A DNA stretch of 64,000 nt. Origin: Spirochaetales bacterium (GTDB lineage: Bacteria > Spirochaetota > Spirochaetia > Sphaerochaetales > Sphaerochaetaceae). The position numbers and the translations under genes were made by a program. The notes below the pieces were generated by a model. The model saw nothing but the letters and a program-made list of their open reading frames with translations, was not told the origin of the DNA and made no database searches. This document shows, in pieces, positions 51,932-59,046 of this stretch. The stretch is taken from assembly GCA_018433865.1 (NCBI GenBank), contig JAHDQJ010000002.1, positions 447,592 through 511,591 on the forward strand, written 5' to 3'. Position 1 is the first letter of the stretch; the number at the start of each line of letters is the position of its first letter.

Positions 51932-53361
51932 AGCCTTCCTTCCGTTACCCACCATGCGATATCTGCAAGGACCTGAGGATCCATGGTGACCTCGATGACG
52001 CCATACTCTTCCACGGCACCGGTGATCGCCGGTTGGAACAGATGGTTCAGCCCGTCATAGATCTTGGTGGTGAACCGCAGGTTTCCCCCCTCGCTCAAAG
52101 CCTTTTCGATTGCGGATACTTGAAGATCGGCCGAGACTTGGGTATCTTTCGTACCATTGAGGATCATCACGGGGATGCTCAACCCACCAAGATACCGGGA
52201 GGGATCGAGCACAAGGAAGGTCCTGTACCAAGGTGAGAAGAGCGTTCCTAGCTGTGCCTCCACCTGTGCCGAGGGCAATCCCATGGAGGCGAGGATGTGT
52301 GCGACCTCTTCTTTTCTCTGTTCCAAGCTTTTTTGTTCATCGATCACCACTGCATAGATGGCGAGGTTTGCAGCTACCGTCTGCTCGATATAGTTCTCGG
52401 GAGCTTGTTGCGCCCTCAGGATCGCAGCCGTCTGGTCCTCGAGTGTCGCTATTCCATCTACTCCGGAACCGGCCATGAGGACCACGAATGCGATATCCTT
52501 GTTCCTGTGGGCTACGATGGGAGCTATGATGGCTCCCTCGCTGTGCCCGATGATCCCGATGGAAGCTTGATCGACATAGGGAAGTGTCTTCAGATAAGCC
52601 ACGGCGGATTCGGTGTCAACGGCCAGATCGAAGGTTGTCGCCAGGCTTGCATCCCCCTCAGACTGGGCAAAGCCCCTGTCGTCGTATCGCAGCACGACGA
52701 TGCCTGCACGGGTCAGGGTATCTGCGAGGAGCAAAAACGGCTTGTGGCCGAACAGCGTCTCATCACGATCCTGTGATCCCGAACCGCTGACCAGGACCAC
52801 TGCCGGGAATGGACCGCTCCCCTCGGGTCGGGTGATCGTTCCGGCCAAGGAGAATCCTTCTGCGAGCTGAGGGAATCGCAGATCCTCCGAAATGTAGGGA
52901 TAGGGAGGTACGGGCTCCTGCATCTTGCGTTGTACCGAGGCTTGTGCCCGCCTCAGCATGAGTGGAAGCGATTGTCCCATTTGGGTGAATGTCCCTTCGA
53001 TAATCCCGCTCTCGTCATCATATGTTCCTTCGTAGGAGGCCATCAGCGCATCCATCGTGATGTGCAAGGAGAGTTCTTCGACCGATGCGGAGATCTTCAT
53101 CTCCTTGAGTCCCTGTTGCGGGATATGCAACGCTGCGGGAAGGATTCCCTCTTGGTCGGGTTGCCCGAACGTGAATCCGATGACAATCGGTATCGATTGG
53201 CCGATGTCCAGCTCTCCTTCCCAATACCCGGTGATCGCAATGGGAGCTGTACTCTTTTCCGCCGGTACCGGTGAAATCGATTGTTCGGTGATGGATACGG
53301 AGGTACACCCCGCCAAGCTGATGGCAAGAAAGGCCAGGATCGAAGGAATGATAGGTTTCAT
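51922..53361 (-). CDS. Alpha/beta hydrolase (dienelactone hydrolase-like), predicted lipoprotein
   Basis: 479 aa. MKPIIPSILAFLAISLAGC is a lipoprotein signal with Cys19 after it. Residues about 45-150 form a beta-rich module (TGYWEGELDIGQS). The hydrolase domain follows, with LVSGSGSQDRDE, RYDDRGFAQSEG and the nucleophile in GIIGHSEGA; NGTKDTQV and YDGLNHLF carry the Asp and His. It resembles predicted peptidases/esterases exported to the cell surface. GGAGAT precedes the ATG and abuts the rubredoxin terminator. The long N-terminal extension of the frame is rejected. Confidence 0.87.
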   Translation of the reverse strand: MKPIIPSILAFLAISLAGCTSVSITEQSISPVPAEKSTAPIAITGYWEGELDIGQSIPIVIGFTFGQPDQEGILPAALHIPQQGLKEMKISASVEELSLHITMDALMASYEGTYDDESGIIEGTFTQMGQSLPLMLRRAQASVQRKMQEPVPPYPYISEDLRFPQLAEGFSLAGTITRPEGSGPFPAVVLVSGSGSQDRDETLFGHKPFLLLADTLTRAGIVVLRYDDRGFAQSEGDASLATTFDLAVDTESAVAYLKTLPYVDQASIGIIGHSEGAIIAPIVAHRNKDIAFVVLMAGSGVDGIATLEDQTAAILRAQQAPENYIEQTVAANLAIYAVVIDEQKSLEQRKEEVAHILASMGLPSAQVEAQLGTLFSPWYRTFLVLDPSRYLGGLSIPVMILNGTKDTQVSADLQVSAIEKALSEGGNLRFTTKIYDGLNHLFQPAITGAVEEYGVIEVTMDPQVLADIAWWVTEGRLQL

Positions 53362-53371
53362 GGTTATCTCC

Positions 53372-53399
53372 AAAAAAAGGGACCGTACGATGACGGTCC
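53372..53399 (-). terminator. Terminator of rubredoxin, next to the hydrolase ribosome site
   Basis: On the minus strand GGACCGT (53399-53393) and ACGGTCC (53386-53380) form a 7-bp stem, then C and seven T (53378-53372). The ribosome site GGAGAT of the next gene starts right after the T-run. Confidence 0.8.
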
Positions 53400-53419
53400 T
53401 GGACAGATCGGCAGATGTC

Positions 53420-53581
53420 TTAGTCTTCAGGTGAGAAATCGGACTTGGCTGCACCACAGAGAGGGCACACCCAATCTTCCGGAAGCGCTTCGAACGCGGT
53501 TCCCGGCTGGACGCCATTGTCCGGATCACCTTCTGCGGGATCATAGATATACCCACACAAATCACATACATACTTTTTCAT
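53420..53581 (-). CDS. Rubredoxin
   Basis: 53 aa, normal size. The iron is held by two Cys pairs: [11 protein letters not shown] and [10 protein letters not shown], with the usual aromatic residues and PEDW between. Rubredoxins carry single electrons, in anaerobes often to oxygen- or peroxide-reducing enzymes; no such partner is beside it. GGAGG precedes the ATG; the frame is open further 5' but that part has no homology. Its -35 is overlapped by an inverted repeat shared with the WYL-type regulator. Confidence 0.96.
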   Translation of the reverse strand: MKKYVCDLCGYIYDPAEGDPDNGVQPGTAFEALPEDWVCPLCGAAKSDFSPED

Positions 53582-53610
53582 GCTGTTCCTCCATTTGGAA
53601 TCTTGTTCAC

Positions 53611-53639
53611 AGGATACTGTGTGATTGCAAAAAATGCAA
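53611..53639 (-). promoter_or_regulatory. Rubredoxin promoter overlapped by inverted repeat TTGCA-N5-TGCAA
   Basis: TTGCAT (53639-53634), 17 bp, TATCCT (53616-53611). A perfect inverted repeat TTGCA-AAAAA-TGCAA (53625-53639) covers the -35, the position of a typical repressor site. A variant with a 6-nt spacer lies in the leader of the neighbouring regulator gene. Confidence 0.62.
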
Positions 53640-53657
53640 CGGAAAACAGGAATCGAT

Positions 53658-54638
53658 CTAATTTGCCACCAATGGCTCATAAATCGTCAATATCTTCTTC
53701 AACAATTGCTTGAATTTTTTTCTGAACGACTGCGGTTCGAGTATCTCGACCGCATCTCCGCACTGGATGATGCGAAGGTACAGCTCGATGGAATTCTCGG
53801 CTTCCATCCTGCAGATGGTCTGTCCGAGCGGATTGGTTTCGAACCGGGGTGTGCTGTGGTTCACCTGTCGGAATGAGTTGAGCGCCGACCGCTCCTTGAT
53901 CTTCAAGACCAAGGGGATGAAATCGATGCTGTCGTAGAGCTCTTCCGCCTGAGGCTTGTGGAACGGCTTGAGGTTGTCCGGAATCGTGTAGGTCTCGTCC
54001 AAGATGATCGCGGAAGTGATCGAGCTGATGTCGATCGTCGTGATGGCCGATGTGTGTCGCAACCTTCCCGTGACGCTGATGGGATTCCTTCCCTCCTCTT
54101 CTTCCCTGAATCCGATGAAGTAGGGGGCGAACTCCGTTTCCACCTCCTCGATGCCGGAACGATGCTGGATCCGCACCATCTTGCCCGATACCCAACTGTC
54201 GATCAGGACTTCGAGGACTGAATTGAATTTCCCGGTGGTTTCCCGTTTCTTGTGCACTTCACGATCGATCGACTCGGCGAGGCCGATGATATTGTCCGAT
54301 ATCTTGGGAGCATAGGAACGCATGTTCATTGCGATCTTCCGCAATCCCGACGCCAAGTGGGGATTCTGGAACTCGGTGTTTGTGGAGAGTATCTCGGCGG
54401 AGAGGTTGAACGCCAAGGATTCATAGACGCTGAGGGAGATGTTGTCATCCCCCTCCCTCGGACGTATCTTGATCAGGTTGTTCTCTTCATAGATGTCTAT
54501 GTACTGTTTCAATTCATCGATATAACGGCTGATGGTGGAACGGTGTACTCCCAGCCTCCTGGCAATCTCGGATCTCCTCAATCCCTCAGGATGGGAGTGC
54601 AGCAACAGATCAAGTTGCGCAACACGTTCACCTTTCAT
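53658..54638 (-). CDS. WYL-type transcriptional regulator (HTH + ligand-sensing domain)
   Basis: 326 aa. Residues 1-55 form a winged helix-turn-helix of the HTH_11 type ([25 protein letters not shown]). A long central segment follows, then a divergent WYL-like domain (about 160-240, [15 protein letters not shown]); the W-Y-L tripeptide itself is not conserved. The C-terminus [14 protein letters not shown] is the usual WYL-protein end. These proteins often sense nucleic acids or small ligands and autoregulate. AAGGTG precedes the ATG. The upstream 35 in-frame codons are rejected. Rubredoxin lies downstream on the same strand with its own promoter. Confidence 0.82.
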   Translation of the reverse strand: MKGERVAQLDLLLHSHPEGLRRSEIARRLGVHRSTISRYIDELKQYIDIYEENNLIKIRPREGDDNISLSVYESLAFNLSAEILSTNTEFQNPHLASGLRKIAMNMRSYAPKISDNIIGLAESIDREVHKKRETTGKFNSVLEVLIDSWVSGKMVRIQHRSGIEEVETEFAPYFIGFREEEEGRNPISVTGRLRHTSAITTIDISSITSAIILDETYTIPDNLKPFHKPQAEELYDSIDFIPLVLKIKERSALNSFRQVNHSTPRFETNPLGQTICRMEAENSIELYLRIIQCGDAVEILEPQSFRKKFKQLLKKILTIYEPLVAN

Positions 54639-54660
54639 GACATCACCTTCCACGAATATT

Positions 54661-54676
54661 TTGCACCAAAATGCAA
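54661..54676. repeat. Inverted repeat TTGCA-N6-TGCAA in the regulator leader
   Basis: TTGCA (54661-54665), CCAAAA, TGCAA (54672-54676). It shares AAAATGCAAC with the repeat at the rubredoxin -35. It lies between the transcription start and the start codon of the WYL-type gene, the place for an autorepressor roadblock or a small RNA hairpin. Confidence 0.55.
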
Positions 54677-54687
54677 CAAGACAGTTC

Positions 54688-54715
54688 AGTATACCATGTA
54701 TCGTGGTCAACACAA
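54688..54715 (-). promoter_or_regulatory. Candidate promoter of the WYL-type regulator
   Basis: TTGTGT (54715-54710), 16 bp, TATACT (54693-54688). The predicted start near 54681 gives a leader of about 43 nt that contains the inverted repeat and the ribosome site. Confidence 0.5.
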
Positions 54716-54726
54716 GCATTATCCTG

Positions 54727-54756
54727 TTGCAATCGTCCGACACGGATTGCTAGAAT
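54727..54756 (+). promoter_or_regulatory. Promoter of the SlyX-like gene, predicted leaderless
   Basis: TTGCAA (54727-54732), 18 bp, and an extended -10, TG-C-TAGAAT (hexamer 54751-54756), five bases before the ATG. No ribosome site. It is divergent from the WYL-type regulator promoter; the -35 region repeats the TTGCA half-site. Confidence 0.58.
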
Positions 54757-54761
54757 ACGGC

Positions 54762-54959
54762 ATGGATGATCGGATGACCCTATTGGAAACGAAGATGGCA
54801 TACCTCGAGGATATGGTACTCACGCTGAATGAGCTGGTGATCACACAAGGAAGGGATATCGAGCTGCTGCAGGCGAACAAGGACAGGCTCGAGGCCCGTC
54901 TGGCTGAGCTGGCCGAAGCGGGCGGGGACATTCCTTCACGGAAGCCCCCTCACTATTGA
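54762..54959 (+). CDS. SlyX-like small coiled-coil protein
   Basis: 65 aa. The leading RMTLLETKMAYLEDMVLTLN with regular hydrophobic spacing, then VITQGRDIELLQ and a Pro-rich tail ending in PPHY, matches SlyX-family proteins. Their function is unknown. A coiled coil spans nearly all of the first 50 residues. The much longer frame reaching back to 54252 lies across the regulator gene and is a shadow. It overlaps the convergent thioesterase gene by 7 bp. Confidence 0.8.
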   Translation: MDDRMTLLETKMAYLEDMVLTLNELVITQGRDIELLQANKDRLEARLAELAEAGGDIPSRKPPHY

Positions 54960-55750
54960 GCCCTGTTGCGCCAACGTGTTCTCGCGACACATACCGTGAC
55001 CATGTTTCCGTCAGATGCGTGACGGCTGATCTCATGGAAGAGCACAGGTTCCCTCTCCGTGAGGCTCTGCGGTCTTTCGAGGCCGGTTGTGACCATGACC
55101 CTGTCCTCACGGAAGGTCTGTGCGAGGTACGAGATGTCCACTTCCCGAACGAGGTGGGAGTCGCGGAAGTCGAACGGCAGGGAATCGAGCATCCACTGCA
55201 GGTAGACGACGTTGTTCACATGCATGTTCAGGTCACAATCCTCATACCGGATCCGAGGCTCATGGGTCAGCAGTCTTGCATAAGCCTCTTGGTCGAACGA
55301 GACCCGTCGTCCGAGGTCGGGGTCGACCACCTGGGCGACCGCGGTACCGCCGAACAGGTCGGGAGTCTGCTGGGGTTTGACCGGACGTTGTGTGGCAAGA
55401 TCCATGATCACCCACTGGGAGAGCGATTCGAAGAGCAGGTTGTCCTGTGCGTCCCATGCCCTGCACACTCGGGGATAATACAGTTTCCACGGTTCTTGCG
55501 GCCATGTCTCCACGGTGATCGTACCCGGCCAGCTTGCGTGGCGGAGGATGGTCATCCGTGTCCTGGTCACCACCCACGTCTTGTGCACCTGCATGAGCTG
55601 CGGGATGCTGACTCCCAAGTGGTATGCGTGCGACCCGGCGGCTTCCTGCATCACCTGGAAGTAGCATGAAGCATGGGCCGAGTTGTTCGAGTCTACCTCG
55701 TGGCTGTTCAGGGCGACGGAGTCGCGGTACCTTCCGTTCTCAAGTTGCAC
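54953..55750 (-). CDS. Acyl-ACP thioesterase-like protein
   Basis: 265 aa, double hot-dog arrangement of the FatA/FatB-like family, which releases fatty acids from acyl carrier protein. First domain: HEVDSNNSAHASCYFQVMQEAAG, HLGVSIPQL, WVVTRTRMTI. Second domain: IRYEDCDLNMHVNNVVYLQWM with the family Asn and His. The GTG at 55750 is chosen because AGGAGG lies nine bases before it; it sits 11 bp inside rsmD, giving a coupled pair. An ATG 19 codons earlier has no ribosome site. Confidence 0.86.
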   Translation of the reverse strand: MQLENGRYRDSVALNSHEVDSNNSAHASCYFQVMQEAAGSHAYHLGVSIPQLMQVHKTWVVTRTRMTILRHASWPGTITVETWPQEPWKLYYPRVCRAWDAQDNLLFESLSQWVIMDLATQRPVKPQQTPDLFGGTAVAQVVDPDLGRRVSFDQEAYARLLTHEPRIRYEDCDLNMHVNNVVYLQWMLDSLPFDFRDSHLVREVDISYLAQTFREDRVMVTTGLERPQSLTEREPVLFHEISRHASDGNMVTVCVARTRWRNRAQ

Positions 55751-56294
55751 GTTCGTCGGCCTCCTGTCGGTAGAATCGGACGAGCGAGCGTCCGTATTTC
55801 CTCTCATCCGTGAAAGTGAGCGATCCTATCCTTTCCGGCCAGAGCGATTGTTCCTCGGCAGGATAGTGGATGATGAACAATCCCCGGGGAACCAGCACGT
55901 GGTGCGCTTCCACCAGCTCTGCGATCTCTGTTTTCCGTTTCATCGGAAACGGAGGATCAGCGTAGACGATGTCGTATTGGCGTTTTGCCTGTGGCAGGAA
56001 CCTGAGGACGTTCGAAGAGAACAGCTTGATCTCGGTCTCTACGAAACTGATGTTCTTCAGGATGGTGGTTCGTTTCTGTACATCGAGCTCGACCAAGTGA
56101 ACGGGTTGGGCCCCCCGGGAGGCGGCTTCAATGCCCACCAGACCGCTTCCGGAGAACAGGTCGAGGAAAGAAAGATCGGCAATGTCGGAAAGGATGGAGA
56201 ACAATGACTCCCGCATCCTGTCCATGGCGGGGCGGATTTCCCCAGGCGGGCAGGTGATGATCCTGCCGCGATAACGTCCTCCGGTGATTCTCAT
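55740..56294 (-). CDS. rsmD: 16S rRNA (guanine-966-N2)-methyltransferase RsmD
   Basis: 184 aa, class I S-adenosylmethionine methyltransferase. MRITGGRYRGRII and RPAMDRMRESLFSIL are RsmD hallmarks; FLDLFSGSGLVGIEA binds the cofactor and IVYADPPFP is the catalytic DPPY-like motif. The 31 in-frame codons upstream are outside the homology and contain the promoter, whose -10 ends six bases before this ATG. A GGTGAT resembling a ribosome site overlaps the -10 and would not be transcribed. Coupled to the thioesterase gene. Confidence 0.93.
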   Translation of the reverse strand: MRITGGRYRGRIITCPPGEIRPAMDRMRESLFSILSDIADLSFLDLFSGSGLVGIEAASRGAQPVHLVELDVQKRTTILKNISFVETEIKLFSSNVLRFLPQAKRQYDIVYADPPFPMKRKTEIAELVEAHHVLVPRGLFIIHYPAEEQSLWPERIGSLTFTDERKYGRSLVRFYRQEADERAT

Positions 56295-56300
56295 GGCATC

Positions 56301-56329
56301 ACCATACGAATAAGAAGGATAAATTGCAA
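56301..56329 (-). promoter_or_regulatory. Promoter of rsmD, predicted leaderless
   Basis: TTGCAA (56329-56324), 17 bp, TATGGT (56306-56301), six bases before the ATG. It sits in the 40-bp gap after recG, so rsmD does not depend on the recG transcript. Confidence 0.58.
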
Positions 56330-56334
56330 TGGAG

Positions 56335-58419
56335 TCAGCTCTCCATGGCCGTTTCGTCGAACGGCGGTGCATTGATGAGGACATCACGGATCACCGCGTT
56401 CCCGAGATCGACAAGACCGGGATCGGAGGCGAGGATCATATCGATCTCGTTGCGAATCGATTCGATCTGTCCGATATCCTCCGTCAGGCTCGCGAACCGA
56501 AGCTTGAGGAATCCCGATTGCCGGGTACCCGCCACCTCGCCAGGGCCACGGATCAGCAGATCCTGCTCGGCGATATGGAAGCCGTCGTTCGATTCCTTCA
56601 TGACCATGAGCCGTTTCTTTGCATCCTCGCCCAATTGCGATTCATACACGAGGAAACAGTAGGATTGCAAGTCGCTTCGCCCAACACGGCCCCGCAATTG
56701 GTGGAGCGCCGACAATCCGAACCGTTCGGCGTGTTCGATCACCATGCAGGTGGCATTCGGTATGTCGATGCCTACCTCGACGACACTGGTGGAGACGAGG
56801 AATTTCAGCTCCCGTTTCCTGAACTTGGTGAGGATGTCCACCTTCTCCTCCTCCGGAAGTCGGCTGTGTATCAAGGCAGCCGGAATTCCCGGATACATGC
56901 TGGTGGTGAGGAGCTTGAACATCGATTCCACGTCACGAAGGGAGGATTCGCCTTGGTCATCGATACGGGGGTAGACAAAATAGGCTTGGTGATCGCGTGA
57001 GAACTCCACGCCGACCGCCGCATACATCCGCTGTCGGCTCTCGTTCGATACCAGGTAGGTGATGACCGGAAGCCTGCCTGCCGGCATGCTCCTGATCGTG
57101 GAGATGTTCAGGTCTCCGAACACCGTCAGCGCCAAAGTCCTGGGTATGGGAGTCGCAGTCATCATCAATACATCGGGAGCACGGCCTTTTTCCAACAGGG
57201 AGACCCTCTGCACCACACCGAATCTATGTTGCTCGTCGATGATGATATACTTGAGGGCAGAAAAGGTGACTTCCGGCGAGAACAGCGCGTGGGTTCCTAT
57301 GATGATATCGATGCGGCCTTCACCAAGAGCCTCGAGCAGCAGCTTCCTGCTCTTGCCGGTGACGGAACCGGTGAGGAATGCCAAGCGGACTCCGAGTGGT
57401 CCGAGCCACGAGGCTGCCTGTTCCGCATGTTGTCTCGCGAGCAGTTCCGTAGGGGCCATGAACGCAACCTGACCCCCCGATTGGATCACGTGCAACGCAG
57501 ACAACCATGCGATTAGGGTCTTTCCGGAACCCACATCACCCTGAAGAAGTCGGTTCATGCTGATCTCATCATCGAGGTCGGTGCATATTTCCCTGAGTAC
57601 GGTTTCCTGATCCTCGGTGAGGGAGAACGGCAGGGATGCGATGAATCGCCGCTGCAGTACAGACAGCTTGCATGCATGCGCTCTTCCCTGCACTGTCGGG
57701 GACGAATTCTTCCGCCGGTTCATCAGCAGGAGGTAGAAGAGTTCGATGAATGCGAAACTTCTTGTCGCACCTCTCGCCTCCTCCAGGGAAGTCGGTTGGT
57801 GGAGGGCCCTCACGGCATCGTTCATCGAAAGCAATCCGTATCGTTCGATCATGCGGGGGGGAAGTTCCTCGGAGAATGTCGCCAGGTGAGACGCGAGCAC
57901 CGCTGAAACATCCCTCCGGACGATCCGTTGTGAGAGCGATCCGGACAGCGGATAAATCGGAAGCAGTTTTCCGAAATCCCCTGGCATCGATCCGTCCGGT
58001 TTCAACGGCAGCATCTCGAACTGACTGCTTTGCAGCTCATGGAAGTTCCTCTGGAACACTCCGTAGAGATAGAATTGCGATCCGATGCGCAAGACCCGCT
58101 CGAGAAAATTCCGACCGAAGCAGAGCAGGGCAGCTTTCCCGTCTCCTTCGTCGCTGATATCCTTGATGGTTACCTTGAGCGTCCGCTTCCCCTTTCCTCC
58201 GAAGTAACTGTGGGAAAGTACCTCGACCACGGTATTCGCGTACTCTCCGTCTCCAAGCTTGCCGAGGGGAACCAGCTTGGAACGGTCCTCGTAGGTACGG
58301 GGAGCAAGCAACAGGAGATCTCCTGTGGAATTGACACCGAGGTTGTGATAACTTTCCGCTAGCTGTTTGCCCACACCCCTCAGGCGCTCTATCGGCTCCT
58401 GCAGTTGCCTGATATACAC
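56335..58419 (-). CDS. recG: ATP-dependent DNA helicase RecG
   Basis: 694 aa. It remodels stalled forks and Holliday-type junctions. The N-terminal wedge/OB region precedes the helicase core with Walker A GDVGSGKT, the DExH box IIIDEQHRFG, TATPIPRTLAL, and C-terminal ALHQLRGRVGRSDLQSYC. RecG-type TRG ending around GEVAGTRQSGFL is present. GTG start with GGGAGGG five bases upstream, 11 bp after the YggT gene. It belongs to the dnaE-yggT-recG minus-strand run. Confidence 0.95.
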   Translation of the reverse strand: MYIRQLQEPIERLRGVGKQLAESYHNLGVNSTGDLLLLAPRTYEDRSKLVPLGKLGDGEYANTVVEVLSHSYFGGKGKRTLKVTIKDISDEGDGKAALLCFGRNFLERVLRIGSQFYLYGVFQRNFHELQSSQFEMLPLKPDGSMPGDFGKLLPIYPLSGSLSQRIVRRDVSAVLASHLATFSEELPPRMIERYGLLSMNDAVRALHQPTSLEEARGATRSFAFIELFYLLLMNRRKNSSPTVQGRAHACKLSVLQRRFIASLPFSLTEDQETVLREICTDLDDEISMNRLLQGDVGSGKTLIAWLSALHVIQSGGQVAFMAPTELLARQHAEQAASWLGPLGVRLAFLTGSVTGKSRKLLLEALGEGRIDIIIGTHALFSPEVTFSALKYIIIDEQHRFGVVQRVSLLEKGRAPDVLMMTATPIPRTLALTVFGDLNISTIRSMPAGRLPVITYLVSNESRQRMYAAVGVEFSRDHQAYFVYPRIDDQGESSLRDVESMFKLLTTSMYPGIPAALIHSRLPEEEKVDILTKFRKRELKFLVSTSVVEVGIDIPNATCMVIEHAERFGLSALHQLRGRVGRSDLQSYCFLVYESQLGEDAKKRLMVMKESNDGFHIAEQDLLIRGPGEVAGTRQSGFLKLRFASLTEDIGQIESIRNEIDMILASDPGLVDLGNAVIRDVLINAPPFDETAMES

Positions 58420-58430
58420 ATCGACCCTCC

Positions 58431-59033
58431 CTAGAAGGGGAGATTGGCCAAGGTCCTGACCAGGAAGCTCACCGCCAGTGAGCAGAGGATGTAGAGTGCG
58501 ACCGTGAGCGACAACGCTGTCCAGAGGAGAAGCCGATCGGAGACTTCCCGCCCCGTGAAGAACGTCCGGTGAAGCAAATCAAGCGGTTTTCGCAGCCACG
58601 AGTCGAGCATGGAGATGTATTGGATGGAATTCAATGAACGCCGGTAGGAGAAGAAGAGCCTGAGACCGAGCATGACTGCGAACAATCCCAAGACCAATGA
58701 GCCGATCGACCACCAGAGCGACTGCAGGATCGTTGCCAGGACATACCCGACGGAGAATTCTCCCGAATAGCCGAACGACTGCAGTATCCTCTGCAGGATG
58801 CTGATGACCATGAGTGCTGCCAAGGGAGTGAAGTCGAGCATGCCCCTTCGCAGGAAGGTGAGTCCCTTGAAAAGCCCGAGATAGGGATCGACCACCTTCG
58901 CCAGGATATCGGAGAATCCCGACGTACCTCCTTGCGTCCTCATCGGATTCATCCATTGCAGGATGATCCTGATGATGATGAGCATGTTGTAGATCGAAAG
59001 CAACACCGTAAGAAATCGTGCAAGTTCCCTCAC
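58431..59033 (-). CDS. YggT-family membrane protein
   Basis: 200 aa, two YggT units in tandem: a first with IYNMLIIIRIILQWMNP and FSDILAKVVDPYLGLFK, and a second with MLGLRLFF and LDSWLRKPLDLLHR. About six hydrophobic segments. Relatives are implicated in osmotic response or cell-division-site organisation; the role here is unknown. GTG at 59033 is chosen because GGGAGGG stands five bases upstream; it begins 13 bp after dnaE. Confidence 0.85.
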   Translation of the reverse strand: MRELARFLTVLLSIYNMLIIIRIILQWMNPMRTQGGTSGFSDILAKVVDPYLGLFKGLTFLRRGMLDFTPLAALMVISILQRILQSFGYSGEFSVGYVLATILQSLWWSIGSLVLGLFAVMLGLRLFFSYRRSLNSIQYISMLDSWLRKPLDLLHRTFFTGREVSDRLLLWTALSLTVALYILCSLAVSFLVRTLANLPF

Positions 59034-59046
59034 CGTTTCCCTCCCG

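Noticed and set aside
53582-53680. 33-codon N-terminal extension of rubredoxin
   Set aside because: It crosses the rubredoxin promoter and overlaps the regulator's 3' end; rubredoxin begins at [10 protein letters not shown] with GGAGG upstream.
54252-54761. Long frame leading into the SlyX-like gene
   Set aside because: It runs antisense through the WYL-type regulator and its promoter; only the last 65 residues resemble a known family.
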